Part shown: positions 32,658-44,518 of the stretch, one piece after another
How the letters are laid out: each line of letters begins with the position of its first letter
How positions within the stretch are numbered: the stretch's first letter is position 1
NCBI RefSeq assembly: GCF_000515315.1
Contig: NZ_KI911562.1
Coordinates: 1,570,505 to 1,634,504, forward strand
From: Asinibacterium sp. OR53
GTDB taxonomy: Bacteria > Bacteroidota > Bacteroidia > Chitinophagales > Chitinophagaceae
DNA length: 64,000 nt
Direction: 5' to 3'
Notes under the pieces: model-generated
The model's database searches: none
The model's input: only the letters and a program-made list of their open reading frames with translations
Told to the model about the DNA's origin: nothing
Translations under genes and position numbers: made by a program

Positions 32658-34430
32658 TCAATATCCCGGATTCTGTACCAGGGTTGGCTTACCATCTTTT
32701 TGTGAGTTCAGGATCTCATCCTGCGGAATAGGGAAATAATTATTCTTGGAAGTGAACACTTTTCCCGAGAGGTAAGTGCGTTTGTTGAAATGCCTGCCCG
32801 AAGGTTCTGTACCGGGAACAGATTCTTCCTGTACATATTTATTCAGGTATTTCTCTGCAATACCCCAACGAACCAGGTCGAAGAAACGATGGCCTTCCAT
32901 CGCAAACTCCAGCCTTGTTTCCATGCGCACGGCATTCCTGGCATAGTCGGCACCGTTGGCAACAAAAGTACCTACCGGATAAGGTTCTACTTTATAACTC
33001 ACACTAGCATCCTGCACAGAACCTGCTTTGGCACGAGTACGGATCATGTTTACATAACCTTCCGCAGAACCCAGGTTGCCCAGCTCCACTTCACACTCAG
33101 CCAGCCAGAGGATCACATGCGAGAGTTTCAGTAAACGGTAGTTATTGTTCACGCTGCGGCGGTTGGTGGAATGCGTACTGCTGTTTTCTTCGGCCAGGTA
33201 GTACATCCATTTTTTACCGGTAAAAGGACCGGCATAGTTCTGGTCCCTGATCCAGCTGGAGCCCGGCATCGGACCCCAGTCGAGGAAGTTCACACTGCGG
33301 CGGCCTACAGTCCAGTCGAGTCGCGGATCTACAGCTATCGTCTTATCGAGTGTGAACGGATCACTGCTCTTGATGCCCTCGTCGTTGGGCAGGTCGATCT
33401 TATTGAAAGTATCCTGCGTTCCGTCGGCAGCAGCGCCGATCATGGGCAACCCGGTAACGGGGTCGGTCTGGAAAGCATTCACCAGGTTATGAGAAGGCTG
33501 ATAAAAACCGCAACAACCCCTTCCCGGTGCAGTGGAAGAATAAGGCCAGTTGAGGTTATCGCCCTGGTTACCATTGTTGCCGGTGGTTCCGTCGTTCACA
33601 GAGAACTCCACTTCGAAAATAGATTCGGCGTTGTTGTTGGTAATCGTGCGGTAATTTTCATGGTAATTGGCCATGAGCGTTTTACCGGAATTCTGTAAAA
33701 TGTCTAACAACAACACTTTGGCCTGCGCCCATTTTTTCTGGAACACATAAGCTTTGGCCAGGTAAGCTTCTGCAGCCCACTTGGTAGCCCTGCCTTTCTG
33801 CGATTGTACCGCAGGCAGGTTCTTGGCAGCAAAATCGAAATCGGCTTCGATCTTGGGCCAGATGTCTACATTGTTGGGCACTTTGGTGGAATTGGGATCA
33901 TCCCTGTTGTAGATCGTTTCATCGATATAGGGAACCATGTTCCACATTTTCTTGGCTTCAAAATGATAATGCCCTCTCAGGAAGCGCGCTTCGGCAACCA
34001 CCTGTGTTTTCTCGGCATCGGTCATATCTGTTACTGCTTTGCTGTTCGCGATCTGTATCACTTCATTACAACGTGAAACACCGGCATAAGCATGCTGCCA
34101 TTTGCCCAGGAAATAAGAGTTGTCGGCCAGCCAGTTGTATTGTTCAATGAATGACTGTTCGGGCTGGTCACCTGCATCGGTACCTTTTACGGCATCACCG
34201 CTGGTGATACCACCGAACACATAATTGGAGATGGCGGAAGTACGCCCCGTATTACCGGCTCCTACGCCGTCCATCAGCGAATAAGCGCCGATGAGCAAAC
34301 CGTTCACCCCGTTCTTATTGCTCAGCTGGTCTACCGATGCACGACCCTGCGGCTTGAGATCGAAGAAGCTCTTGGAGCAGGAAGCACCTGCTACTGCAAT
34401 CGCTAAGGTGATGATGAATATTTTTTTCAT
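32658..34430 (-). CDS. SusD/RagB-like nutrient-binding outer-membrane lipoprotein
   Basis: 590 residues. Lipobox in VAGASC puts the lipid anchor at Cys18. The SusD fold is all-helical with TPR-like repeats: ARFLRGHYHFEAKKMWNMVPYIDE, AEAYLAKAYVFQKKWAQAKVLLLDIL, then HVILWLAECEVELGNLGSAEGYVNMIRTRAKAG and the closing LEFAMEGHRFFDLVRWG and IPQDEILNSQ. It binds glycan or other ligands for the SusC pore encoded 26 bases upstream. No glycosidase or regulator sits beside it, so the ligand cannot be guessed. Confidence 0.93.
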   Translation of the reverse strand: MKKIFIITLAIAVAGASCSKSFFDLKPQGRASVDQLSNKNGVNGLLIGAYSLMDGVGAGNTGRTSAISNYVFGGITSGDAVKGTDAGDQPEQSFIEQYNWLADNSYFLGKWQHAYAGVSRCNEVIQIANSKAVTDMTDAEKTQVVAEARFLRGHYHFEAKKMWNMVPYIDETIYNRDDPNSTKVPNNVDIWPKIEADFDFAAKNLPAVQSQKGRATKWAAEAYLAKAYVFQKKWAQAKVLLLDILQNSGKTLMANYHENYRTITNNNAESIFEVEFSVNDGTTGNNGNQGDNLNWPYSSTAPGRGCCGFYQPSHNLVNAFQTDPVTGLPMIGAAADGTQDTFNKIDLPNDEGIKSSDPFTLDKTIAVDPRLDWTVGRRSVNFLDWGPMPGSSWIRDQNYAGPFTGKKWMYYLAEENSSTHSTNRRSVNNNYRLLKLSHVILWLAECEVELGNLGSAEGYVNMIRTRAKAGSVQDASVSYKVEPYPVGTFVANGADYARNAVRMETRLEFAMEGHRFFDLVRWGIAEKYLNKYVQEESVPGTEPSGRHFNKRTYLSGKVFTSKNNYFPIPQDEILNSQKDGKPTLVQNPGY

Positions 34431-34456
34431 GATTGATAAAAGTTTAAGTCAATGGG

Positions 34457-37400
34457 TTAAAAACCGATACGCACACCTACCAGGTAAGATTTGGCCACCG
34501 GATAAGCGCCTTCATCGATACCCATATGGATATCCTGGTTATCGTTTCCGGAAGTTCTCAGGTTGATATCAGGATCCAGTCCTGTGTACTTGGTGATGGT
34601 GAACAGGTTCTGACCCTGTATATAGATCTGTCCGCTGGTAAGACCCACCCGCTTCAGCCAGGAAGAAGGTATGGTATAAGTGAGCTGGATATTCTTGATA
34701 CGCATGTAAGAACCGTCTTCGATAAAATAAGAAGACACTTGCTGACTGGTCGCATCTCCTGAATTCAGGCGGGGCAGTTTGGCTATATCGCCTTGCTTTT
34801 TCCAGGAATTGTACAGGATGTCTTTGGAACGGTTACCCTGGAACGTATTGAAATCGGTCCAGTACCTTACATAGTTGAAGATCTTATTGCCCTGCGATCC
34901 CTGTCCGAATACAGTCAGATCCCAGTTCTTATACCCGAAATTCAGGTTCAGGCCATAAGTAAAATCAGGATGCGGACTACCCAGGATGGTACGGTCTGCA
35001 GCAGTGATCACACCATCGCCATTCACATCCCTGAACTTAAAGGTTCCTGCACGGGTATAGGTACCGAATTTAGGTGCAGTGGCGGCTTCTGCATCGTCTT
35101 TGATCACACCATCTACAATATAACCGTAGAAATTGGCAATAGGCAGACCTCTTTTAGTAGCGGAGATGGGCGGGAGACGTGTGCTGAAACCAAACAGTGT
35201 GGCGTTGGGATCATTGTTCAGTTTAATCACTTCATTCTTGTAATGACTGATGCTGGCGCCTACCTGGTAACGGAAATTACCGATCTTATTCTTGTAGTTG
35301 ATACCCAGGTCGAAACCTGTGTTGCGCATCTCACCGATATTGGTGTAAGGAATGGTAGCCGTTCCCATGGTGCGTGGCATAGCAATCTGCGCCAGCATGT
35401 CGGAGGTGGTGCGGGTGTACCAGTCGAACACAACATCCATCTGGTTATTCAACAGCGACGCATCGAAACCAACGTTGGTGGAAGTAGTGGTTTCCCACTT
35501 GCCATTGCGGTTACCAAACTGTACCAGGCTGAAACCACCCACGATGGATGATCCGGTACCATTGATATCATACGCATTGTTGTTGGGATCGGATGCGTAC
35601 AAAGTATAAGCGTTGTACACATTGGGGATGAGCTGATTTCCGGTTCTTCCCCAGCCGCCGCGAACTTTCAGGTCGTTCACGAAATGCAGTTTTTGCATGA
35701 AGGGAAACTCGGTGAGGCGCACACCCAAAGAAAACGCCGGGAAAATACCATAACGGTTGCTTTCAGAGAAACGGGAAGAACCGTCGCGGCGTAATGTGAA
35801 GTCGGCGAGGTAAGTACTCTTGTAAGAATAGTTCACTTTACCGAACTGAGAGAACAGGGCGCTTCGCGTAGCGCCTGCACCGCTGTTGCTGAGGCCTGAT
35901 GCAGAACCTGCATCGAGGTAGCGGTAGTCGAGGTCATCGAATGCAAAACCGCTCCTGCTGGCAACGGTAGTGGCAGCATAGGTTTTCACCGCTTCAGTTC
36001 CTACGAGCACATTCAACAGGTGATCGCCGAAAGCTTTGTTATAGTTCAATGTATTGAACCAGGTGAGTGACCGGTCTACAGAATTGATCACGTTCAGGCT
36101 GTTGGTATTCCGGGGCTCGGCCGCTTCAATATCGCGATGAAAATATTCATTGCGGTTGTATTGATTGATCTCCACACCCAGGCTGGACCTGGCTTTCAGG
36201 TTCTTGGTGAGTTGCAGTTCTGCAAACACGTTACCGAAAATGTGGATGCCCTTGGTGATGTTATCTTTCTCGCGATACAAACGTGCAAAGGGGTTGGGTG
36301 CATTACCCAGGTTACTACCCCGGCTGCCCGCGAAGCCATTGTAAGGAGAGGTATTGGTTCCGCCCAACTCGGGTGGACCGCCGGTAATATCGAACACCGG
36401 TATGATGGGGTGCACACGGATAGCGAACATGATGGGGTTCGACTCGTTGTTGTTGTCGATACCCTGTCTTTCATCATAAGAAACCGTAAGGTTTTCTCCG
36501 AAGGTCATCACGCCCTTGGTGAATTCAGTGTTGGCCCTTACAGAATAACGCTTGTACTTGGTGTACTTGAGGATACCTTTCTGATCGAAATAATTACCGG
36601 AGATCGCATAACGGCCGCTCTTGCCACCGCCGGTAGCGCCTAGCTGGTAGTTGGAGATGGTAGCCGGACCGAAGATCACATTCTGCCAGTCGGTACCATC
36701 TTTGTTGGCCTTGGTAATGTTAAAGGCTGTTTTACCCAACTGTGGGTTGTTGATGTCGTTCGTGTACGTGTAATTGGCAGGAAGCGGGCCGAACACATTG
36801 GGATAAATATAATCGGCAATGGTTTCTTCTCCGTTCGGACCGAAACGATACTGCGCCGAAGGCGAAGTAACAGATGGGTTCTTGCCTGCACCCAGGTCGG
36901 CCAGGTAGAGGTATTGACCCAGTTCCTGCGTGTTCAGCAGGTTGAGCATTTTACCGGGCCTTTGAGAGCCTGTGTAATAATCGAAGTTGATGTTCGATTC
37001 ACCTGGTTTACCTTTTTTGGTGGTGATGATCACCACGCCGTTCGCGGCCCTGGCGCCATAGATAGAAGCAGAAGAAGCATCTTTCAGTACCTGCATGCTT
37101 TCGATGTCGTTCGGGTTGAGCTGGTTCAGGGTTCCCTGCGTAGGTACACCGTCGATAATGTACAGCGGACTGTTGTTGTTTACGGTACCGAAACCACGGA
37201 TACGCACCATGGTACCGCCGCCCGGTGAATTGTCGTTACCCACGTTCACACCGGCAGCGCGGCCCTGCAACATCTGTGTTACGGAGGCAGCAGGCACGGA
37301 AGTGAGCTGTTTGGCATTGACTACGGTTACCGCACCCGTGATGTCTTTTTTACGTTGTGCAGTGTAACCGGTAACCACTACTTCACTGGTCTGGCTTTCA

Positions 37401-37708
37401 TCTTCGGCCAGTACTACCGATAGTTGTGATTGCGTGCCCGGCGCTACTTTCCTGGTAACGTAGCCTACATACGCGAAAGAAACCTGGTCGTCGGGCTTTT
37501 TAAGAGAGATGGTGAATTTTCCGTTGGCGTCAGTTGTGGTAAAAGTGTTTGTTCCGGCAACGGAGACGGAAACACCTTGCAGGGCTCGTCCTTTGGCGTC
37601 TGTAACAGTACCGGTGATCTGCCGGTTCTGTGCTATAGCCGTGGATGCTAAGCCCCATAGCAAGGTTAACACCATGAGCATTTTGGCAATGCAGAGTCGT
37701 GTTCTCAT
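34457..37708 (-). CDS. SusC/RagA-like TonB-linked outer-membrane transporter
   Basis: 1,083 residues from ATG 37708 (the frame is open to 37804). Signal peptide (ending STAIAQ), carboxypeptidase-like domain (ITGTVTDAKGRALQGVSVSVAGTNTFTTTDANGKF), plug with the SusC marks GYTAQRKKDITGAVTVV and SIYGARAANGVVIITTKKG, then the barrel. It imports the ligand delivered by the SusD partner. Complete and unbroken. No sigma/anti-sigma pair or hybrid sensor is next to it. Confidence 0.95.
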   Translation of the reverse strand: MRTRLCIAKMLMVLTLLWGLASTAIAQNRQITGTVTDAKGRALQGVSVSVAGTNTFTTTDANGKFTISLKKPDDQVSFAYVGYVTRKVAPGTQSQLSVVLAEDESQTSEVVVTGYTAQRKKDITGAVTVVNAKQLTSVPAASVTQMLQGRAAGVNVGNDNSPGGGTMVRIRGFGTVNNNSPLYIIDGVPTQGTLNQLNPNDIESMQVLKDASSASIYGARAANGVVIITTKKGKPGESNINFDYYTGSQRPGKMLNLLNTQELGQYLYLADLGAGKNPSVTSPSAQYRFGPNGEETIADYIYPNVFGPLPANYTYTNDINNPQLGKTAFNITKANKDGTDWQNVIFGPATISNYQLGATGGGKSGRYAISGNYFDQKGILKYTKYKRYSVRANTEFTKGVMTFGENLTVSYDERQGIDNNNESNPIMFAIRVHPIIPVFDITGGPPELGGTNTSPYNGFAGSRGSNLGNAPNPFARLYREKDNITKGIHIFGNVFAELQLTKNLKARSSLGVEINQYNRNEYFHRDIEAAEPRNTNSLNVINSVDRSLTWFNTLNYNKAFGDHLLNVLVGTEAVKTYAATTVASRSGFAFDDLDYRYLDAGSASGLSNSGAGATRSALFSQFGKVNYSYKSTYLADFTLRRDGSSRFSESNRYGIFPAFSLGVRLTEFPFMQKLHFVNDLKVRGGWGRTGNQLIPNVYNAYTLYASDPNNNAYDINGTGSSIVGGFSLVQFGNRNGKWETTTSTNVGFDASLLNNQMDVVFDWYTRTTSDMLAQIAMPRTMGTATIPYTNIGEMRNTGFDLGINYKNKIGNFRYQVGASISHYKNEVIKLNNDPNATLFGFSTRLPPISATKRGLPIANFYGYIVDGVIKDDAEAATAPKFGTYTRAGTFKFRDVNGDGVITAADRTILGSPHPDFTYGLNLNFGYKNWDLTVFGQGSQGNKIFNYVRYWTDFNTFQGNRSKDILYNSWKKQGDIAKLPRLNSGDATSQQVSSYFIEDGSYMRIKNIQLTYTIPSSWLKRVGLTSGQIYIQGQNLFTITKYTGLDPDINLRTSGNDNQDIHMGIDEGAYPVAKSYLVGVRIGF

Positions 37709-37958
37709 TTGGCAATGGGTTTTAGATAAAAAATAAAATGCAGGTTTTTTAGAACCCGGAGATTCTAGGGGAAAAGATATAAAAAATATTAAAACAAAAA
37801 GCAATTCCGCATATCCTGCGGGAATGTTATTTTATTGTTGCCAGATTGTTCGTGTTTTTAGCCGACGCGGAAACGGCATTCGTCACGCATTTTGAACCTT
37901 ATGTCACAGATATTTTAGCAGGATGCAGCAGAAATTAGTTTAGCATAAAATTCATCGT

Positions 37959-39176
37959 ATGCGAACTACTTCCCGCCAGAGTTATTTAGACTGGCTTCGG
38001 TTGCTGGCCATCATCGGGGTCCTTTTCTTTCACGCTGCGCAGCCATTCGCTGCCGAAAGCCAGTGGCATATCAAGAACAACGAAACCAGCAACCTCTACC
38101 TCGAATTCAATTTCTGGCTGAGCCGGTTTCGCATGCATTTGTTGTTCTTTATTTCCGGTGCCGTTGCTTATTTCATCATGCAGCGCAAAAGCGGGAAACA
38201 GTTCGTTGGCATGCGTTTTCAGCGGCTGATGGTGCCATTATTATTCGGCATGCTGGTAATCGTTCCGCCACAGGTATATATGGAAAGGCTCACACAGGGC
38301 TTCAAGGGAAATTTCTTTGATTTCTATCCTTCCATTTTCAAAGGCATCCCTTACCCGAAAGGGAACCTCAGTTGGCACCACCTTTGGTTCATCCTGTACC
38401 TGTTCGTGTACGACCTGCTGGCAGCGCCACTTTTCGCCTGGATCATATCTCCCGGAGGAAAAAAGTTTGCCATGGTTACCACCTGGTTATCGCAGAACAA
38501 AAGAATGTACCTGCTTTGCCTGCCTGCTATATTGGTTTTTACTTCACTTGTGTTGCGATACCCCGAGAGCAATGACCTGGTAAACGACCTGGCCTATTTG
38601 CCTTATTGGTTCCTGTTCATGCTTTCCGGTTTTGTTTGCATCAGCAATCCTTTATTGATGGGCGCCATCGAAAGAAACCGACGCCTGTCTTTATTGGTTG
38701 CTTTTCTTTCTGTAGTGATGATCAATTACCTGCGATGGAACCACCTGGAACCTTCCGATCTGTGGACAAACTGGAAAGTTCAACCACTGACTTACTGCTA
38801 CCTCGCATTGTATCCCATCATCGCCTGGTCGTGGGTGCTGGCGCTGGTAGGTTACGGAAAAAAATACCTGAACAGGCCACACAAAGCGCTTACCTATATC
38901 AACCAGGCAGTGTATCCTTTTTATATCCTGCACCAGACGGTGATTGTGATACTGGCCTATTATGTGGTTCAGGTGAAAGACTCGATAGAGGGAAAATATT
39001 TTTTCATTGTAGCAGTAACATTCGGTGTCTGTGGCTGCCTGTTCCACCTGCTCATCAGGCCTTATCGCGTGATGCGGTTTTTATTTGGGATGAAAGGACC
39101 TGTTGAGCAGAAAAAAGCAATGACAGTATCCGGGCAACAACCCACTGTAATGCCGGTACTGGGAGCATTGGGCTGA
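37959..39176 (+). CDS. Membrane acyltransferase (acyltransferase 3 family)
   Basis: 405 residues with about ten membrane helices. Starts RQSYLDWLRLLAIIGVLFFHAAQPF, the family's first helix with the key histidine, followed by NLYLEFNFWLSRFRMHLLFFISG and a WHHLWFILYLF region. Such proteins transfer acetyl or other acyl groups to sugars or lipids at the membrane. The next gene starts 21 bases on, so a common transcript with the kinase/regulator pair is possible. Confidence 0.85.
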   Translation: MRTTSRQSYLDWLRLLAIIGVLFFHAAQPFAAESQWHIKNNETSNLYLEFNFWLSRFRMHLLFFISGAVAYFIMQRKSGKQFVGMRFQRLMVPLLFGMLVIVPPQVYMERLTQGFKGNFFDFYPSIFKGIPYPKGNLSWHHLWFILYLFVYDLLAAPLFAWIISPGGKKFAMVTTWLSQNKRMYLLCLPAILVFTSLVLRYPESNDLVNDLAYLPYWFLFMLSGFVCISNPLLMGAIERNRRLSLLVAFLSVVMINYLRWNHLEPSDLWTNWKVQPLTYCYLALYPIIAWSWVLALVGYGKKYLNRPHKALTYINQAVYPFYILHQTVIVILAYYVVQVKDSIEGKYFFIVAVTFGVCGCLFHLLIRPYRVMRFLFGMKGPVEQKKAMTVSGQQPTVMPVLGALG

Positions 39177-39197
39177 TAATGTTGTAATTTGTGAAAG

Positions 39198-40229
39198 ATG
39201 AAATTCTTCTGGAAATACCTGTTCCCCGGCTGCTATGGCTTACTCGTCTATGCCACCGTGAGGATACTCAATGATACCATCAGCGGTTTCAAATTCTGGC
39301 GCCGCGACTGGACGGTGAATGCCATAGAAGTTACCTGTAGTATTATTATGGGCTTTGTAACGATGTTTGTTTTCAGAAAAATGCTTAACAGGTTCGATCG
39401 AAAGTTGAGCAGGCCCGTCAGTTATAAAACAGTGATGGGTGAATTGGGCTGGGTGTTCTTATATGTACTGGTCTCATCAAATGCCATCTTCACGCCGATG
39501 GCTGCACTCACGGATGATGGCCTTTCCTGGGGCGATTTTGCCACCATCAATATCATTCCCTTATTGTTTTCACTCATTTACTACATGGTGGTAAGGAGTA
39601 ACAAACTATTGCAGGCGTATGTTGACAATCAATTGCAACTGGAAAAAATGACGAACGATCAATTGCAAACCGAACTCAAGTTCCTGAAAGCGCAATACCA
39701 CCCGCATTTTTTATTCAATGCATTGAACACGATCTATTTCCAGATGGATGAGAGCGTAGCAGATGCCAAGAAAAGTATTGAGAAATTTTCCGGCCTGCTG
39801 CGCTACCAGTTGTACGACCAGCAACAGATGGTGCCCATAAAACAGGAAATAGATTATCTCCGCAATTTCATTGAGCTGCAACAGGCGCGGTCTTCAGAAC
39901 GATTGCGTTTACAGGTCGACTTCGATGAGCACCTGAACGGAGAACAGGTGTACCCGTTGTTATTTCTCCCGCTGATTGAAAATGCATTCAAATATGTGGG
40001 AGGGGACTATCATTTATCCATCCGGTTGCAGAAAGAGAATGAAAACATCCGGCTGGAAGTGTGTAATTCTTTATCAGAGCACCTGCCATTGAAAAAAATA
40101 GCCACCGGGATCGGTATTGAGAACTTACGCCGCAGGCTGGCATTACTTTATCCTGGCAGGCACCAGTTGTCATGCCGGAGAAACAACGACAGTTATACGG
40201 CATCCCTGAACTTATTACTGAACCAATGA
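39198..40229 (+). CDS. LytS-like sensor histidine kinase
   Basis: 343 residues: four N-terminal membrane helices (up to about residue 132), a coiled linker (LQAYVDNQLQLEKMTNDQLQTEL), the His_kinase domain with FLKAQYHPHFLFNALNTIYFQ (H170 as phosphate acceptor) and a degenerate HATPase domain (LPLIENAFKYVG, IGIENLRRRLALLYP). No clear sensor domain beyond the membrane part. The stop overlaps the regulator's ATG (ATGA). Confidence 0.9.
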   Translation: MKFFWKYLFPGCYGLLVYATVRILNDTISGFKFWRRDWTVNAIEVTCSIIMGFVTMFVFRKMLNRFDRKLSRPVSYKTVMGELGWVFLYVLVSSNAIFTPMAALTDDGLSWGDFATINIIPLLFSLIYYMVVRSNKLLQAYVDNQLQLEKMTNDQLQTELKFLKAQYHPHFLFNALNTIYFQMDESVADAKKSIEKFSGLLRYQLYDQQQMVPIKQEIDYLRNFIELQQARSSERLRLQVDFDEHLNGEQVYPLLFLPLIENAFKYVGGDYHLSIRLQKENENIRLEVCNSLSEHLPLKKIATGIGIENLRRRLALLYPGRHQLSCRRNNDSYTASLNLLLNQ

Positions 40230-40927
40230 CCATGAAACTGAAATGCATCATTACCGACGATGAACCGATGGCCAGGAAAGGGCTTCGCGGCTATGCGGAG
40301 AAAGTAGATTTCCTGGAACTGGTAGCTGTTTGCGAAGACGCCATACAACTGAACCAATTACTCCGCCGGCAACACGCCGACCTGCTGTTCCTCGATATCA
40401 ATATGCCCCTGCTCAGCGGCATTGAGTTCATGAAAATGAATCCAATCGCACCTAAAGTGGTATTCACCACGGCTTATGAAGCATACGCTTTGGAAGGGTA
40501 TGAACTGGATATATTAGATTACCTGCTTAAACCTATCTCCTTCGAACGTTTCCTGAAAGCCGCCAATAAGGCCTACGATTATTTCAGGCTACAACAATCC
40601 AACGATGCCGGTTACCTGTTTGTAAAAACAGATACCCGGCTGGAAAAACTTGTTTTCAATGAGATACTCTTTGTTGAGGCATTGGAAAACTACCTTTCCA
40701 TACAGTTGCCCGACCGGAAGATCATGATCCGTTCTACACTGAAAACGATGGCGGCGTCGTTACCGGCGCAACAGTTCGCACAAACACATAAGTCTTACCT
40801 GGTGAACCTCGATAGAATACAGGCGGTAGAAGGCAACCTGCTGCAAATAGACCGCTTCCGGGTACCGGTGGCCAGGCAACAGAAAGAACAGGTCTTAGAA
40901 AAGATATTGAAAAACAAACTGCATTAA
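40226..40927 (+). CDS. LytTR-family response regulator
   Basis: 233 residues from ATG 40226, overlapping the kinase stop. Receiver domain with CIITDDEPMARKGL and the phospho-acceptor in LLFLDINMPLLSG (D57), then YLLKPISFERFLKAANKA, and a LytTR DNA-binding domain (LVFNEILFVEALENYLSIQLPDRKIMIRSTLKTMAASLP...FAQTHKSYLVNLDRIQAVEGN). It would act with the adjacent kinase; target genes are not evident. Confidence 0.92.
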   Translation: MTMKLKCIITDDEPMARKGLRGYAEKVDFLELVAVCEDAIQLNQLLRRQHADLLFLDINMPLLSGIEFMKMNPIAPKVVFTTAYEAYALEGYELDILDYLLKPISFERFLKAANKAYDYFRLQQSNDAGYLFVKTDTRLEKLVFNEILFVEALENYLSIQLPDRKIMIRSTLKTMAASLPAQQFAQTHKSYLVNLDRIQAVEGNLLQIDRFRVPVARQQKEQVLEKILKNKLH

Positions 40928-40971
40928 AATACACCTGGAACAGGCAAGATTTGATTTTCTATCTTTATGAT

Positions 40972-43346
<2,375 letters not shown>

Positions 43347-43382
43347 TTATTATTAAAACCCCTTAGCTAAAAGATAAACAAT

Positions 43383-44435
43383 ATGCAAACGAAGAATGTA
43401 AAAGCTTATGGTACTGAAGCGGCCGAAGCGCCTTTGAAATCAATGAATATCCAGCGCAGGCAGCCAACACCGCACGATGTAGAGATCGAAATTCTCTATT
43501 GCGGTATTTGTCACTCTGACCTGCACACCGCACGGAACGAGTGGGGCGGCACTGTTTACCCAGTGGTACCCGGTCATGAAATTGTAGGAAAAGTAACCCG
43601 TGTAGGCGATCACGTGAGCAAATTCAAAGTGGGCGACCTCGCTGCAGTTGGTTGTATGGTAGATTCCTGCGGTGAATGTGAACAATGTAAGGAGGGCCTC
43701 GAACAGTATTGCGATGCGGGTCTGGTAGGAACGTATAACGGGCCCGATAAACACCTTGGTAACACTACTTATGGCGGCTATTCAGAGAGCATCGTAGTAG
43801 ACGAACATTTTGTATTGCGTGTACCCGAAAACCTCAACCTGGCGGCTACTGCGCCTTTGCTCTGTGCCGGTATCACTACTTATTCGCCATTGAACCACTG
43901 GAAAGTTGGTCCAGGCAAGAAAGTAGGCGTGATAGGAGTAGGCGGCCTCGGACACGTGGGCATCAAAATAGCTAAAGCCATGGGTGCTGAAGTTGTGGTG
44001 TTCACTACATCGGCCGGTAAAGCTGCAGATGCGAAGCGATTGGGTGCAGATGAAGTAGTATTATCGAATGACAAAGAGCAGATGAATAAGCATGTGAAAA
44101 CTTTTCACTTTATACTGGATGCCGTATCTGCTTTGCACGACATCAATGCATACCTGCCCTTGCTGAAACTGGATGGCACTATGGTGCTGGTAGGATTACC
44201 CGAACAGCCGCTCCCGATATTGCCGTTCAATGTGGTGCTGCACAGGAGAAGCCTGGCAGGCTCACTCATCGGAGGTATCAAAGAAACACAGGAGATGCTT
44301 GATTTCTGTTCCAAACACAATATCACTGCAGATATAGAACTGATCAACATACAACAGCTCAACGAAGCGTATGAGCGACTGCTCAAAGGCGATGTACGTT
44401 ATCGTTTTGTGATTGACATGGCTTCTATTAAATAA
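43383..44435 (+). CDS. Zinc-dependent NAD(P) alcohol dehydrogenase (YahK/cinnamyl type)
   Basis: 350 residues. Catalytic zinc: CGICHSDLH and GHEIVGKV. Structural zinc: four cysteines in CGECEQCKEGLEQYC. Cofactor: GVIGVGGLGHVGIKIAKAMGAEV. This branch reduces a broad set of aldehydes with NADPH. Together with the preceding aldo/keto reductase it likely clears reactive aldehydes. A long perfect hairpin closes the unit. Confidence 0.93.
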   Translation: MQTKNVKAYGTEAAEAPLKSMNIQRRQPTPHDVEIEILYCGICHSDLHTARNEWGGTVYPVVPGHEIVGKVTRVGDHVSKFKVGDLAAVGCMVDSCGECEQCKEGLEQYCDAGLVGTYNGPDKHLGNTTYGGYSESIVVDEHFVLRVPENLNLAATAPLLCAGITTYSPLNHWKVGPGKKVGVIGVGGLGHVGIKIAKAMGAEVVVFTTSAGKAADAKRLGADEVVLSNDKEQMNKHVKTFHFILDAVSALHDINAYLPLLKLDGTMVLVGLPEQPLPILPFNVVLHRRSLAGSLIGGIKETQEMLDFCSKHNITADIELINIQQLNEAYERLLKGDVRYRFVIDMASIK

Positions 44436-44451
44436 AGCTCAGGGAACTAAT

Positions 44452-44489
44452 AAATGTGGCTCAAAAAAGTGCTTTTTTGAGCCACATTT
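44452..44489. terminator. Bidirectional hairpin terminator
   Basis: 17-bp perfect stem (AAATGTGGCTCAAAAAA and its complement) with a GTGC loop, between convergent genes. A and T runs inside the stem let it serve both strands. Confidence 0.85.
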
Positions 44490-44518
44490 GATTATATAAT
44501 GAGCTCTATTTTGTTCTG

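Noticed and set aside
34793..35551. A 252-codon open frame on the plus strand
   Set aside because: It lies wholly antisense within the SusC gene, has no start signal or recognisable domain, and long antisense frames are expected from the codon pattern of such genes.
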